This document shows, piece by piece, positions 23,862 through 31,951 of a stretch of 46,122 nt of DNA (positions are counted from its first letter, which is position 1; every line of letters begins with the position of its first letter). The position numbers and the translations under genes are program-made. Source of the stretch: Schleiferilactobacillus harbinensis DSM 16991 (lineage in GTDB: Bacteria > Bacillota > Bacilli > Lactobacillales > Lactobacillaceae); contig NZ_AUEH01000021.1 in assembly GCF_000425885.1 (NCBI RefSeq), forward strand, positions 1-46,122, in the 5' to 3' direction. The notes below the pieces were generated by a model. It saw only the letters and a list, made by a program, of their open reading frames with translations. It was not told where the DNA came from and did not search any database.

Positions 23862-24500
23862 ATGTGGGCATCATGGAACTGGCTGGGCGTCGCATGCTGG
23901 ACGCTGGCCGTCATCATCTTGATTTTCGCTGTACACAATATCCGTAAACGTCGATTAAAAATGCTGGTTACCCAACGGCGGCATTTTTCGGCCGCTAATT
24001 TCGGTCTGGACTTGCTGCTGATCGTCATCGTCGCCGCCAGTTTCGGCACGATGATCTACGCGACTTTCTTACACACCGACACCATTGCGGACAGCAGTGC
24101 CATTCAGTTGGACTACCGCTACCGGCCGCTGGTGATGCAAACCAGAGGCGACCAGGGCTACCTGGTGCGGGTGCACAACGGCAGCGGCCATACCCCGATC
24201 CAAACGTATACGTATTGGACGGAAGGCTCCAAGTACCAGATCAACAGCCGGGACGCAACGATCTCCACGGGGAAGAAAATCGTGCCAGCAGAAGCCGCCG
24301 CATATCCTTGGCCGACGAAGTCCATGGAGCGGATGGAAAATAACACGCGGTCATCCTTTGTCGCGGTAATCAAAGCAACGTACAAGAACACGCCATTCAA
24401 CGGCCTGGGCATGCACGCCGGCCGGGCAGCAAGCTACCACGAAATTATCCGGATCCCGAGCGACTTATTCGTTTATATTGATAATCCGGCGACGAAGTAA
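23862..24500 (+). CDS. LVIS_2131-like membrane protein
   Basis: 212 aa. Two N-terminal membrane helices (about 5-25, WNWLGVACWTLAVIILIFAV; about 48-68, LDLLLIVIVAASFGTMIYAT) separated by a basic loop (IRKRRLKMLVTQRRHF). An extracytoplasmic domain of about 140 residues follows (LDYRYRPLVMQTRGDQGYLV). The layout recalls a lactobacillus-restricted family annotated LVIS_2131; that name is from memory and should be checked. GGGAGAGGGG precedes the ATG. Function unknown. Confidence 0.7.
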   Translation: MWASWNWLGVACWTLAVIILIFAVHNIRKRRLKMLVTQRRHFSAANFGLDLLLIVIVAASFGTMIYATFLHTDTIADSSAIQLDYRYRPLVMQTRGDQGYLVRVHNGSGHTPIQTYTYWTEGSKYQINSRDATISTGKKIVPAEAAAYPWPTKSMERMENNTRSSFVAVIKATYKNTPFNGLGMHAGRAASYHEIIRIPSDLFVYIDNPATK

Positions 24501-24519
24501 AGACGCATCGAACACAAAC

Positions 24520-24548
24520 ACGGCAGCTTCCAGCACGGAGGCTGCCGT
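24520..24548 (+). terminator. Terminator after the LVIS_2131-like gene
   Basis: ACGGCAGC-tTCC / GGAg-GCTGCCGT stem, loop agcac, tail attta. The short T-run makes it moderate; it may also serve the convergent pseudogene transcript. Confidence 0.7.
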
Positions 24549-24562
24549 ATTTATGTTGTCAT

Positions 24563-24868
24563 TCAAAAGCCAACAAACGTGAGCAGGCGGTCAACGCCAC
24601 CCATGAGGGCCAGCAGAATCACCGGCATGGCTAAATTCCACTAATCCCAGGCAGAAAGCTGTCGATGCTGCTTACTGGCTTTATGCACCCCGCTGAACCA
24701 GAAAAATCCCCAGAGGATGAACCCGCCCTAATACCACCAAGCTGACCAGGTCCAACGCGCTAATGGCACTGAATTGGTCAAGCGGCTGATTAGGAAAAGG
24801 ACGAACAAAGCAATCATCCATTGCGTGTCCCGAGATAGCCGGTGCCAGAGTCTGCCTATCTTCGCCAT
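24563..24868 (-). pseudogene. Membrane protein gene with two in-frame UAG codons
   Basis: Starts at the ATG at 24868 after GGAGGGGGG (MAKIGRLWHRLSRDTQWMIA) and ends at a TGA at 24563, 102 codons. UAG codons interrupt it after ...WSAWWY (codon 47) and after ...QLSAWD (codon 72). The frame stays meaningful throughout: GGFILWGFFWFSGV after the first stop and WNLAMPVILLALMGGVDRLL after the second are membrane helices. Each TAG is one G-to-A change from TGG (Trp), which fits the Trp-rich context, so a decaying gene is the simplest view. It follows the 91-aa membrane protein in one operon. Confidence 0.75.
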
Positions 24869-24887
24869 GGGGCACCCCCCTCCTGCG

Positions 24888-25163
24888 TTAGTGATGCGCC
24901 GCCGTTCGCCGGCGTTGCCGCGCCCAGCGCCAAACCATCACCACCGCCGCGGGCAGCGTAATCGCAATTGCCGCGATCGCTGACCGAGTCACGTCACTGG
25001 CAATGGGCAGACGATAGCTGGCACCCACGATCAATAGGATATCCACGCCGCTCAATAACAGATTGCCCCCTTGCGAAAGGAAATGCGGCTGGGCCCGCAC
25101 ATAGTACAGCCCCGTCATACCAACAATAAACCAGGCCGCTAACTCCAACGCCTCTGTCGTCAT
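24888..25163 (-). CDS. Small membrane protein, 91 aa
   Basis: MTTEALELAAWFIVGMTGLY starts three predicted membrane helices (about 5-25, 34-52, 60-78) and ends with a basic, cytosolic tail (RWARQRRRTAAHH). AGGGGG lies 8 bases ahead of the ATG. No family recognised. The downstream partner gene is broken by stop codons. Confidence 0.6.
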   Translation of the reverse strand: MTTEALELAAWFIVGMTGLYYVRAQPHFLSQGGNLLLSGVDILLIVGASYRLPIASDVTRSAIAAIAITLPAAVVMVWRWARQRRRTAAHH

Positions 25164-25411
25164 AAGCTTGTCCCCCTTATCTGCTGCTCAAGGAACCGTT
25201 TTCATCATTTACCCCAATTATCATCCCCTTGCAGAGAAAACACAACGAATACGAACTCCCCGTGAATCACCCATAATCTGACGAATTGTGCCAGCTAAAA
25301 CACGACCAATATTTTTTTGCCAACCGGCCTACCCCCTGTTCTCATTTTCAACCGGCCAGCGTGCCAACTCAGCTCGCAAGTACCGCAGTATGTCTTGCTT
25401 GCCGGTCCACC

Positions 25412-25427
25412 CATCTCTATGTTGTGT
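25412..25427 (+). promoter_or_regulatory. NrdR box 1
   Basis: CATCTCTATGTTGTGT. Its right half fits the NrdR consensus (tATaTwGtgt, one change) and its centre lies exactly 31 bases from box 2, the usual three-turn spacing of paired NrdR boxes. Confidence 0.65.
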
Positions 25428-25442
25428 GCTATAAAAAAGTAA

Positions 25443-25458
25443 GCACAACATGTTGTAC
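25443..25458 (+). promoter_or_regulatory. NrdR box 2
   Basis: GCACAACATGTTGTAC with the perfect 12-bp core ACAACATGTTGT; it overlaps the -35 of the nrdH promoter, so NrdR binding would repress when dATP/ATP is adequate. Confidence 0.75.
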
Positions 25459-25481
25459 TTTCGACCCGGACGGCCTATACT
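25453..25481 (+). promoter_or_regulatory. nrdH promoter
   Basis: TTGTAC (25453-25458), 17-base spacer, TATACT (25476-25481). Confidence 0.75.
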
Positions 25482-25520
25482 TAAAAGTACGCAAACAAAG
25501 AACTGCTTGGAGGGATTCAC

Positions 25521-25751
25521 ATGAGTGAAGTCGTAATTTATACCCGTAACGGCTGTATGCAATGCCGGATGACTGAACGCTACTTAAAGGAACATAACGT
25601 ACCTTTTGAAGAACGAAACATTAACGACGAGCCCCAATATATTGATCAATTGAAGGCTCAAGGCTTCCGTTCCCTGCCCGTCGTCATGGCCAAAGATGCT
25701 GACCCCATCATGGGTTTCCGGCCGGACTCCTTGAAGGCGCTGGTCGGCTAA
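25521..25751 (+). CDS. nrdH: NrdH glutaredoxin-like redox protein
   Basis: 76 aa. MSEVVIYTRNGCMQCRMTER shows the redox pair Cys12-Met-Gln-Cys15; then ...LKEHNVPFEERNINDEP and FRSLPVVMA with the cis-Pro of the thioredoxin fold, and GFRPDSLKAL. NrdH reduces the class Ib ribonucleotide reductase with electrons from thioredoxin reductase. TTGGAGGG precedes the ATG. A terminator follows before nrdE, so nrdH may be expressed partly on its own. No nrdI is present in this cluster. Confidence 0.95.
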   Translation: MSEVVIYTRNGCMQCRMTERYLKEHNVPFEERNINDEPQYIDQLKAQGFRSLPVVMAKDADPIMGFRPDSLKALVG

Positions 25752-25790
25752 TCGGTGTACAATGGATGGATGCGCCTCATCCGGAGACAA

Positions 25791-25824
25791 CATCAAGGTG
25801 CAGTTGCATCTTGGTGTTTTTTTT
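25791..25824 (+). terminator. Hairpin and T8 between nrdH and nrdE
   Basis: CATCAAGGTGC / GCATCTTGGTG (two G-U/C-A positions) around AGTT, followed by TTTTTTTT. It would end most nrdH transcripts or act as an attenuator; no clear separate nrdE promoter is seen. Confidence 0.8.
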
Positions 25825-25869
25825 CGCCAATTTTTCCCTAAGCACTCGTAGAAAGGACAGTGGTGGCCC

Positions 25870-28035
25870 ATGTCACTTAAGGACTTGGACATTAAAGAGG
25901 TTTCGTATTTCAAACTGAACAACGAGGTGAACCGGCCGGTGGACGGCAAGATTCCCTTGAACAAGGATAAGGAAGCCTTGGCGGCGTTTCTTGACGAAAA
26001 CGTCAAACCGAACTTGAAGCACTTTGACTCGATTTTGGCTAAAATCGACTACTTAGTGGCCAATGACTACTTAGAAGAAGGGTTCATCGACAAGTATCCC
26101 CGCCAATTCATCAGCGACTTGTACCAACGGCTGGTGGATAACCACTTTCAGTTCCAGTCCTTCATGGCCGCTTACAAGTTCTACAACCAGTATGCGATGA
26201 AGACCAACGACAGTGCCGAATACTTGGAAAACATCGAGGAACGGGTCCTGTTTAACGCCCTTTATTTCGCCGATGGCGACCAGACACTGGCGACGAACAT
26301 CGCCGACGAAGTCATTAATCAGCGCTACCAACCGGCGACCCCTTCTTTCTTGAATGCGGGCCGCGCGCGGCGGGGTGAATTTGTGTCCTGTTTCTTGATC
26401 CAGCTCACCGACGATATGAACAGTATCGGCCGGGGCATTAACTCCGCCCTGCAACTATCCCGGATCGGCGGCGGGGTCGGTATCGCCCTCTCCAACCTGC
26501 GGGAAGCCGGCGCGCCAATCAAGGGCATCGAGGGGGCCTCCAGCGGTGTCTTGCCGGTTATGAAGCTGCTGGAAGACAGCTTTTCTTACAGCAATCAGCT
26601 GGGCCAGCGGCAGGGCGCCGGGGCGGTCTATTTGAACGTCTTCCATCCCGACATCATCCGCTTCCTGTCGGCGAAGAAGGAAAATGCTGACGAAAAGATT
26701 CGGGTCAAGACCCTGAGCCTGGGCGTGGTCGTCCCGGATAAGTACTACGAACTGGTGCGCAACAACGAGCCGATGTATCTCTTCTCCCCATATTCTGTGG
26801 AACGTTACTACGGCAAGCCGTTTGCTTACGTGGATATCACCAAGGAATATGACAACATGGTAGCCAATCCCGACATCAAGAAGTACAAGATCCAAGCCCG
26901 GGATCTGGAGAACGAGATTTCTAAGCTGCAACAGGAGTCCGGCTATCCGTATATCTTGAATGTCGATACCGCCAACCGGGACAATCCCATTGACGGTAAG
27001 ATCGTGATGTCCAACCTCTGCTCCGAGATTCAGCAGGTGCAAGTTCCGGCGCAGATCGGCGACGACCAAGAATATACCAAGATGGGCGTCGACGTCAGCT
27101 GCAATCTGGGCTCCACCAATATCTTGAACTTGATGCACTCCCCGGATTTTGGCCACTCCGTGCGGGTAATGACCCGGGCCTTGACGTATATCACCGACCA
27201 CTCCAACATCGTGGCCGTCCCGACCGTGGCCCACGGCAACAAGCTGAGCCACTCCATCGGTCTCGGGGCCATGGGGCTGCACACCTTCCTGGCTGTCAAC
27301 CACATGCACTATGGTTCTAAGGAAGCCCTGGATTTCGTCAGCACCTACTTCATGCTGCTGAATTACTGGACCTTGGTAGAATCCAACAACATCGCCAAGG
27401 AACGCCACGAATCCTTCCATAACTTTGAGAAATCCAAGTACGCTGACGGCACCTACTTCAATAAGTACATCGACCACAGCTTTGCCCCCAAGACGGCGAA
27501 GGTGCAGGCGTTATTCAAGGATATTTTCGTCCCGGCGACAGCTGATTGGGCCGCGCTGCGGGACAATATTCAAAAATACGGTCTGTACCACCAGAACCGG
27601 CTGGCCGTTGCCCCCACTGGCTCGATTTCGTACATCAACGATACCAGTGCGTCCTTGCATCCGATCACCCGCTTAGTCGAGGAACGGACCGAGAAGAAGA
27701 ACGGCAAGCTCTACTTCCCGGCGCCGCATTTGAGCAACGATACGATGCCTTATTACACGTCAGCCTATGATACCGACATGCGCAAAGTCATTGACACGTA
27801 TGCCGCGGCGCAGCAGCATGTCGACCAGGGGATGAGCTTGACCTTGTTCCTGCGCTCGACCATGCCCGAGGGGTTGTACGACTGGAAGCACGAGCCGGAA
27901 CAAACCACCCGGGACTTGAGCATTCTGCGCAACTACGCGTATTATAAGGGTATCAAGTCGCTGTACTACGTCCGTACGTTCACGGACAATTCGCAAGAGA
28001 TTGGCAGCAATGACTGCGAATCGTGCATTATCTAA
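25870..28035 (+). CDS. nrdE: Class Ib ribonucleotide reductase, alpha subunit
   Basis: 721 aa, normal for NrdE. Features seen: TPSFLNAGRARRGEFVSCFL (substrate-site Cys), VSCNLGSTNILN (active-site Cys), NKLSHSIGLGAMGLHTFLA, LAVAPTGSISYINDTSASLH (phosphate-binding loop) and the redox-active C-terminal pair NDCESCII. It reduces ribonucleoside diphosphates to deoxy forms using the tyrosyl/Mn radical of NrdF and electrons from NrdH. The start ATG has a modest AAAGGA at 12 bases. nrdF follows 11 bases downstream. Confidence 0.96.
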   Translation: MSLKDLDIKEVSYFKLNNEVNRPVDGKIPLNKDKEALAAFLDENVKPNLKHFDSILAKIDYLVANDYLEEGFIDKYPRQFISDLYQRLVDNHFQFQSFMAAYKFYNQYAMKTNDSAEYLENIEERVLFNALYFADGDQTLATNIADEVINQRYQPATPSFLNAGRARRGEFVSCFLIQLTDDMNSIGRGINSALQLSRIGGGVGIALSNLREAGAPIKGIEGASSGVLPVMKLLEDSFSYSNQLGQRQGAGAVYLNVFHPDIIRFLSAKKENADEKIRVKTLSLGVVVPDKYYELVRNNEPMYLFSPYSVERYYGKPFAYVDITKEYDNMVANPDIKKYKIQARDLENEISKLQQESGYPYILNVDTANRDNPIDGKIVMSNLCSEIQQVQVPAQIGDDQEYTKMGVDVSCNLGSTNILNLMHSPDFGHSVRVMTRALTYITDHSNIVAVPTVAHGNKLSHSIGLGAMGLHTFLAVNHMHYGSKEALDFVSTYFMLLNYWTLVESNNIAKERHESFHNFEKSKYADGTYFNKYIDHSFAPKTAKVQALFKDIFVPATADWAALRDNIQKYGLYHQNRLAVAPTGSISYINDTSASLHPITRLVEERTEKKNGKLYFPAPHLSNDTMPYYTSAYDTDMRKVIDTYAAAQQHVDQGMSLTLFLRSTMPEGLYDWKHEPEQTTRDLSILRNYAYYKGIKSLYYVRTFTDNSQEIGSNDCESCII

Positions 28036-28046
28036 AGGAGCCCGAA

Positions 28047-29039
28047 ATGTCTGACACAAGCACTCACTACTACAAAGCCATCAACTGGAACGCTGTTGAG
28101 GATCAGATCGATAAGTCGACCTGGGAGAAATTAACCGAGCAGTTCTGGCTCGATACCCGGATCCCCCTGTCCAACGATCTGGACGATTGGCGCACCCTGT
28201 CACCCATGGAGCACACCCTGGTGGGTCACGTCTTTGGCGGACTGACCTTGCTGGATACGCTGCAATCCCAAGACGGGATCGACCAGCTGCGCAAGGATAT
28301 CCGTACCCCCCAAGAACTCGCGGTGTTCAACAACATCCAGTTCATGGAGTCCGTCCACGCCAAGAGTTATTCTTCCATTTTCAGCACGCTGAATACGGCG
28401 GAAGAAATTGACGAGATCTTCACTTGGACCAACGGCAATCCATATCTGCAAAAAAAGGCCCGCACGGTCAACGAAATCTACCAAAACGGCACGCCGCTGG
28501 AGAAAAAGGTCGCCAGTGTTTTCTTGGAAACCTTCCTGTTCTATTCAGGTTTCTACACCCCGCTGTATTACCTGGGGAACAACAAACTGGCTAACGTCGC
28601 CGAGATCATCAAGCTGATCATCCGGGACGAATCCGTCCACGGCACTTATATCGGCTACAAGTTCCAGCTAGCCTTCAATGAGCTGAGCGAGGACGAACAG
28701 GGCCGCTTCAAGGACTGGATGTACGATCTGCTCTACGACCTGTACGACAACGAAGAGAAATACACCGAGATGCTGTACGGCGACATTGGCTGGGTGGACG
28801 AAGTGGAGACCTTCCTGCGCTACAACGCCAACAAAGCGCTGATGAACCTGGGCCAAGAACCCCTCTTCCCCGACACCGCCGACGACGTGAACCCCATCGT
28901 CATGAATGGTATCTCCACCGGGACTGCCAACCACGATTTCTTCTCCCAGGTTGGGAATGGGTACCTGTTGGGCCATGTGGAAGCAATGAGTGATTCAGAC
29001 TATGATATCGGTCGGCCGAAGAAGGACGACAAGAAGTAG
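28047..29039 (+). CDS. nrdF: Class Ib ribonucleotide reductase, beta subunit
   Basis: 330 aa from the ATG at 28047 (MSDTSTHYYKAINWNAVEDQ), after AAAGGAG; the longer frame begins inside nrdE and is not used. Metal ligands and radical site: FMESVHAKSYSSIF (Glu, His), ETFLFYSGFYTPLY and IIRDESVHGTYIGYKF (Glu, His). It assembles a dimanganese- or diiron-tyrosyl radical. The helper flavodoxin NrdI, normally needed for the manganese form, is not in this operon and must be elsewhere. Confidence 0.96.
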   Translation: MSDTSTHYYKAINWNAVEDQIDKSTWEKLTEQFWLDTRIPLSNDLDDWRTLSPMEHTLVGHVFGGLTLLDTLQSQDGIDQLRKDIRTPQELAVFNNIQFMESVHAKSYSSIFSTLNTAEEIDEIFTWTNGNPYLQKKARTVNEIYQNGTPLEKKVASVFLETFLFYSGFYTPLYYLGNNKLANVAEIIKLIIRDESVHGTYIGYKFQLAFNELSEDEQGRFKDWMYDLLYDLYDNEEKYTEMLYGDIGWVDEVETFLRYNANKALMNLGQEPLFPDTADDVNPIVMNGISTGTANHDFFSQVGNGYLLGHVEAMSDSDYDIGRPKKDDKK

Positions 29040-29056
29040 ACTTTAGCAAGAAATGG

Positions 29057-29102
29057 AAACCGGGTACTGCCGCTGTGAATTGGCTGCGGTATCCGGTTTT
29101 TG
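29057..29102 (+). terminator. Terminator after nrdF
   Basis: AACCGGgTACtGCcGC / GCGGTAtCCGGTT stem followed by TTTTTGTTTTT. Confidence 0.85.
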
Positions 29103-29275
29103 TTTTTCATGAGCGTGACATGTTGAATCGTAATTCTTCTGCCAAATTTCCCCCGAATTACTGAAGCGTACTTCACTTAAATCCAGAATTACCAATTGAG
29201 GGAAGTATGTTTCATCAACTGGCTATTTTAAAAAAATTGGAAGTACACTTCACTAAATTATCAAAAGAGAAACAA
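29103..29275. other. Gene-free AT-rich stretch
   Basis: No gene supported. It contains two related segments, GAAGCGTACTTCACTT (29163-29178) and GAAGTACACTTCACTA (29239-29254), imperfect direct copies. Confidence 0.5.
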
Positions 29276-29316
29276 AATCGGGTATCACGACGAACAAAAC
29301 GCCGCGATACCCGATT
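29276..29316 (-). terminator. Terminator of the GNAT/TauE operon
   Basis: AATCGGGTATC / GATACCCGATT perfect 11-bp stem; on the minus strand it is followed by TTGTTTC. It lies just downstream of the acetyltransferase stop. Confidence 0.75.
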
Positions 29317-29329
29317 ATTCAATCCCTTG

Positions 29330-29869
29330 CTAAAAGTCCAGATAGAAATAGATGTCCTGTTTCCCCTCCTGCTGCGTGTGGTCATACCCGCAGGTATTCA
29401 ACCCGCCGATCTGGAACCCGGCAGCGAGATAGAACCGGCAAGCGTCGATATTGTTGTCTTGACCAACCGTGTAGATCCCCGCGTACCCGCGCTGTTTAGC
29501 CGCGGGCGCAGCCTCCTGAATCAGCCGGCGGGCAATGCCTTGGTGGCGATAGGCGGCATTCACCTTCAAGTCGTCCAAGTACAGATACTTGAAGAACGCC
29601 TCTTGATAGGTGGCCAGACCGACGGGTTTGTTTTGGTCGAAGGCGCCCAGCGCAAAGCCGTTCTTGGCAATCTCCGCAAACTGGTAATGTTCATCGGGAA
29701 AGGTTTGCGTGGCGGCCGAGTCAGTTTCTTCAAACTGAGCATGCCAGGCCGCAGCACCCCGCGTGACGATCATCCGCCCGTGCAAAGCAAAGGGCTCATT
29801 GGGCAGTTGCAGTGCTGGTGCGTCTTGGGCGGTCAATTGACGAATTTCTATTTTCTTATTTTCCGGCAT
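29330..29869 (-). CDS. GNAT acetyltransferase (streptothricin-acetyltransferase-like)
   Basis: About 179 aa from the ATG at 29869, which lies inside the end of the DUF1634 gene. The acetyl-CoA loop is NAAYRHQGIARRLIQEA (Q-x-x-G-x-A); the C-terminal NNIDACRFYLAAGFQIGGLN and DIYFYLDF resemble the Sat/AAC group. No strong ribosome site is seen, so translational coupling is likely. It could acetylate a small molecule or a protein; resistance cannot be claimed from sequence alone. Last gene of the operon with DUF1634 and TauE. Confidence 0.85.
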   Translation of the reverse strand: MPENKKIEIRQLTAQDAPALQLPNEPFALHGRMIVTRGAAAWHAQFEETDSAATQTFPDEHYQFAEIAKNGFALGAFDQNKPVGLATYQEAFFKYLYLDDLKVNAAYRHQGIARRLIQEAAPAAKQRGYAGIYTVGQDNNIDACRFYLAAGFQIGGLNTCGYDHTQQEGKQDIYFYLDF

Positions 29870-30224
29870 AACCAATCACCATCGCAATCACTAGAATAAT
29901 CAACACGATCGTCGTGATCGCGACATACAATGTGTCACGTTCTACAGCGAACGCGTAAATCGACACCACGACCCGCAGAACGGGGGTCAGGATGAGCAGA
30001 AACAACCCCAGCATAATAATAGCAAAGGGCTTGAACTGCATCACGCCAGCAAACATCGCCCGGAAACCCAGGGGCACCGTATCACCGGGATAGCCGCTGC
30101 CGCCTTCAATGAACAGCGCGGCTAAGCCGATGACGATCACGATGGCGGAGACGATGACCCCGATGCGCAGAATCTGCCCGATGAGGCGTTCGACCTCGTT
30201 CATTTCTTTCTTGCGTTCTGCCAT
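29856..30224 (-). CDS. DUF1634 membrane protein
   Basis: 122 aa with three membrane helices (about 18-40, IGVIVSAIVIVIGLAALFIE; 65-85; 95-118). ILRIGVIVSAIVI and FAIIMLGLFLLILTPVLRVV VS are typical of DUF1634. The gene starts within the TauE stop (TGATG). DUF1634 proteins nearly always follow a TauE/SafE permease and are probably its partner subunit. Confidence 0.88.
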   Translation of the reverse strand: MAERKKEMNEVERLIGQILRIGVIVSAIVIVIGLAALFIEGGSGYPGDTVPLGFRAMFAGVMQFKPFAIIMLGLFLLILTPVLRVVVSIYAFAVERDTLYVAITTIVLIILVIAMVIGYAGK

Positions 30225-31075
30225 CAGATGGTCACCCCGAATCCTTTAAGCGCCATTTGCAGACCCATATAGATCAAAATGGGGATAAAAATCATCCGAA
30301 TGACCCGCGGCCGCAAGTGCTGCATGATTCGCGTGCCAATCGTGGCCCCCACGAGAATGCCGATCGCCAAAGGCGCAGCAATCTGGGGTTGAATCGATCC
30401 ATTGAAGAAATAGACCGTTGCACTGGCCGCGGCGGTGACCCCCATCATCAGATTGGAAGTGGCGCTGGACGGTTTCAAGGGCATCTTCATGATCGTATCC
30501 ATGGCAATGACTTTGAACGCCCCGCTGCCGATGCCCAGCAGACCCGAAGCAACGCCGGCCCCGTACATCATGGCGAACCCGCCGGGAACGTTTTTCACTT
30601 CATAATCCACATTCTTATGCTCGATAATGTCCCGATAGCTGCCGTTCAAGTTTAGTCTTTCTGACCACTTGTCCGGCTGAACCGGCTGATACCGCTCATC
30701 GGCCGTCCCCCGCAATTTGCGGATCATGTTCGTGCTGGAATAAATCAGCAGTAAACCGAAGAATACGTACAGCAGCGCATGGGGAATGACCCCGGTAAGC
30801 AGCGCGCCGGTGATCGCCCCAATGGTCGTGGCAATTTCTAGAAACATGGCGACCCGCAAATTGAGCAGATCATCCTTGATATACGCGATTGTTGCCCCAG
30901 AACTGGTGGCGATGACCGCGATGATACTGGCCCCAATGGCGTACTTAATGTCGATGCCCATCATGATCGTCAAAACCGGGGTGATGATCATCCCGCCGCC
31001 GATCCCGAGGATGGCCCCGAAAATACCAGCGAGCAGGCCGACGGCGGCCAATTCAATGACTTGTTGGACAACCAT
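30224..31075 (-). CDS. TauE/SafE-family permease
   Basis: 283 aa, about eight membrane helices. The N-terminal IFGAILGIGGGMIITPVLTI repeats in the second half as VASGLLGIGSGAFKVIAMDT, the two-fold G-I-G-(G/S)-G motif of the family. These proteins export sulfite, sulfoacetate or related organic anions; substrate unknown here. The ribosome site GGAGG lies in the end of the upstream H1-tail gene, 7-8 bases before the ATG. Confidence 0.9.
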   Translation of the reverse strand: MVVQQVIELAAVGLLAGIFGAILGIGGGMIITPVLTIMMGIDIKYAIGASIIAVIATSSGATIAYIKDDLLNLRVAMFLEIATTIGAITGALLTGVIPHALLYVFFGLLLIYSSTNMIRKLRGTADERYQPVQPDKWSERLNLNGSYRDIIEHKNVDYEVKNVPGGFAMMYGAGVASGLLGIGSGAFKVIAMDTIMKMPLKPSSATSNLMMGVTAAASATVYFFNGSIQPQIAAPLAIGILVGATIGTRIMQHLRPRVIRMIFIPILIYMGLQMALKGFGVTI

Positions 31076-31078
31076 CGG

Positions 31079-31837
31079 CTAATCCTCCGTGGTCTTCTTG
31101 GCACGCGTCCGGGCAGCCGGCGTCTTTTTGGCGGTGGTTGTCTTTTTCGCTGGGGCCTTCTTCGCCGCGGTGGTGCTGCGGGTCGTGGTCTTCTTGGCTG
31201 GCGCTTTCTTCGCCGCCGTGGTACTGTGGGTTGCGGCCTTTTTGGCTGGCGCCTTCTTGCGTGCGGTCGTCTTCTTCGCCGGACTCTTCTGGGTTGTCGT
31301 TCGCCGCTTCGGTGCTGGCTTTGCGGCCGCCTGTTTCGCCGCTTCGGCCTTCTCCGCCGCCGCTTTTTCTTCTGGCGTCGGGTGCTCGACCGTTTGTAAG
31401 AAATCCCACTTTTCTTGGGCCGCTTGAATGATTTGGGCCCGCACCTGATCCTGGTCACTCAAGAAGGTATCCACCGGCGCAATTTCATCGATGCGCAAAT
31501 GAGAGACATTAATATCCTCCGACTCCACGATCAGGTAGACATTCACCGCCGCCGTCGCGTCCAAATCGAAGAACTGATAGAGCTTGTTGCTGTCGGCCAG
31601 GGGCAGGTTAATGACGTTCGTCTCCAGGCGAAAAGCCACCGGTACCTCCGTAGCGACATCGAGATTGGCTTGGGTCATTTCATTCGCCGCCACACTCGCC
31701 TCGAAGTTGTCGAGCAGCTCACCAAGGGCCGCGGCCAAGCCGTCCTTCTTGATCTCCGCTGGCGTCTTCGTCAGCGTGATGGTGCGAATCTGTTCAGCGG
31801 GCACCATGTCCACGATTTTTTGTACTTGAATTTCCAC
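31079..31837 (-). CDS. Protein with histone H1-like Lys/Ala-rich tail
   Basis: 252 aa from a GTG at 31837 with AAAGGAG 8 bases upstream. Residues 1-150 form an acidic domain I do not recognise (MEIQVQKIVDMVPAEQIRTI ..., VYLIVESEDINVSHLRIDEI). Residues about 165-252 are built from repeats of KKAPAKK(T/A)T and TTAAKKAPAKK, as in eukaryotic H1 and bacterial Hc1/AlgP-type tails that bind DNA or RNA non-specifically. The tail is followed by an acidic TTED end. It opens the operon with TauE and DUF1634, an odd pairing. Repeat number may vary between strains. Confidence 0.8.
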   Translation of the reverse strand: MEIQVQKIVDMVPAEQIRTITLTKTPAEIKKDGLAAALGELLDNFEASVAANEMTQANLDVATEVPVAFRLETNVINLPLADSNKLYQFFDLDATAAVNVYLIVESEDINVSHLRIDEIAPVDTFLSDQDQVRAQIIQAAQEKWDFLQTVEHPTPEEKAAAEKAEAAKQAAAKPAPKRRTTTQKSPAKKTTARKKAPAKKAATHSTTAAKKAPAKKTTTRSTTAAKKAPAKKTTTAKKTPAARTRAKKTTED

Positions 31838-31951
31838 GAGAAGTTCTCCTTTGCTTTCTACTTATTCCCCCATGGTACCACAGGGAGAAAGGCAAGAGAA
31901 AAGCGCCGTCTCTGGGGTATATTGAATCAGCTTGGCTGTGGCTAATTTCGT

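Larger units (their letters stand above)
25164..25520. other. 357-bp intergenic region with the nrd control region
   Basis: No gene supported. The left part holds nothing clear apart from two CAACCGGCC direct copies (about 25322 and 25351). The right part holds the tandem NrdR boxes and the nrdH promoter, listed separately. Confidence 0.7.

Noticed and set aside
26455-27477. 340-aa minus-strand ORF inside nrdE
   Set aside because: Antisense shadow of a highly conserved nrdE; no ribosome site or family match.
29207-29899. 230-aa plus-strand ORF over the GNAT gene
   Set aside because: Antisense shadow; the minus strand shows the GNAT acetyl-CoA motif and operon coupling.
31061-31431. Long plus-strand frames opposite the H1-like tail gene
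   Set aside because: They mirror the Lys/Ala-rich repeats as valine/phenylalanine runs; the minus frame has the ribosome site and the operon context.
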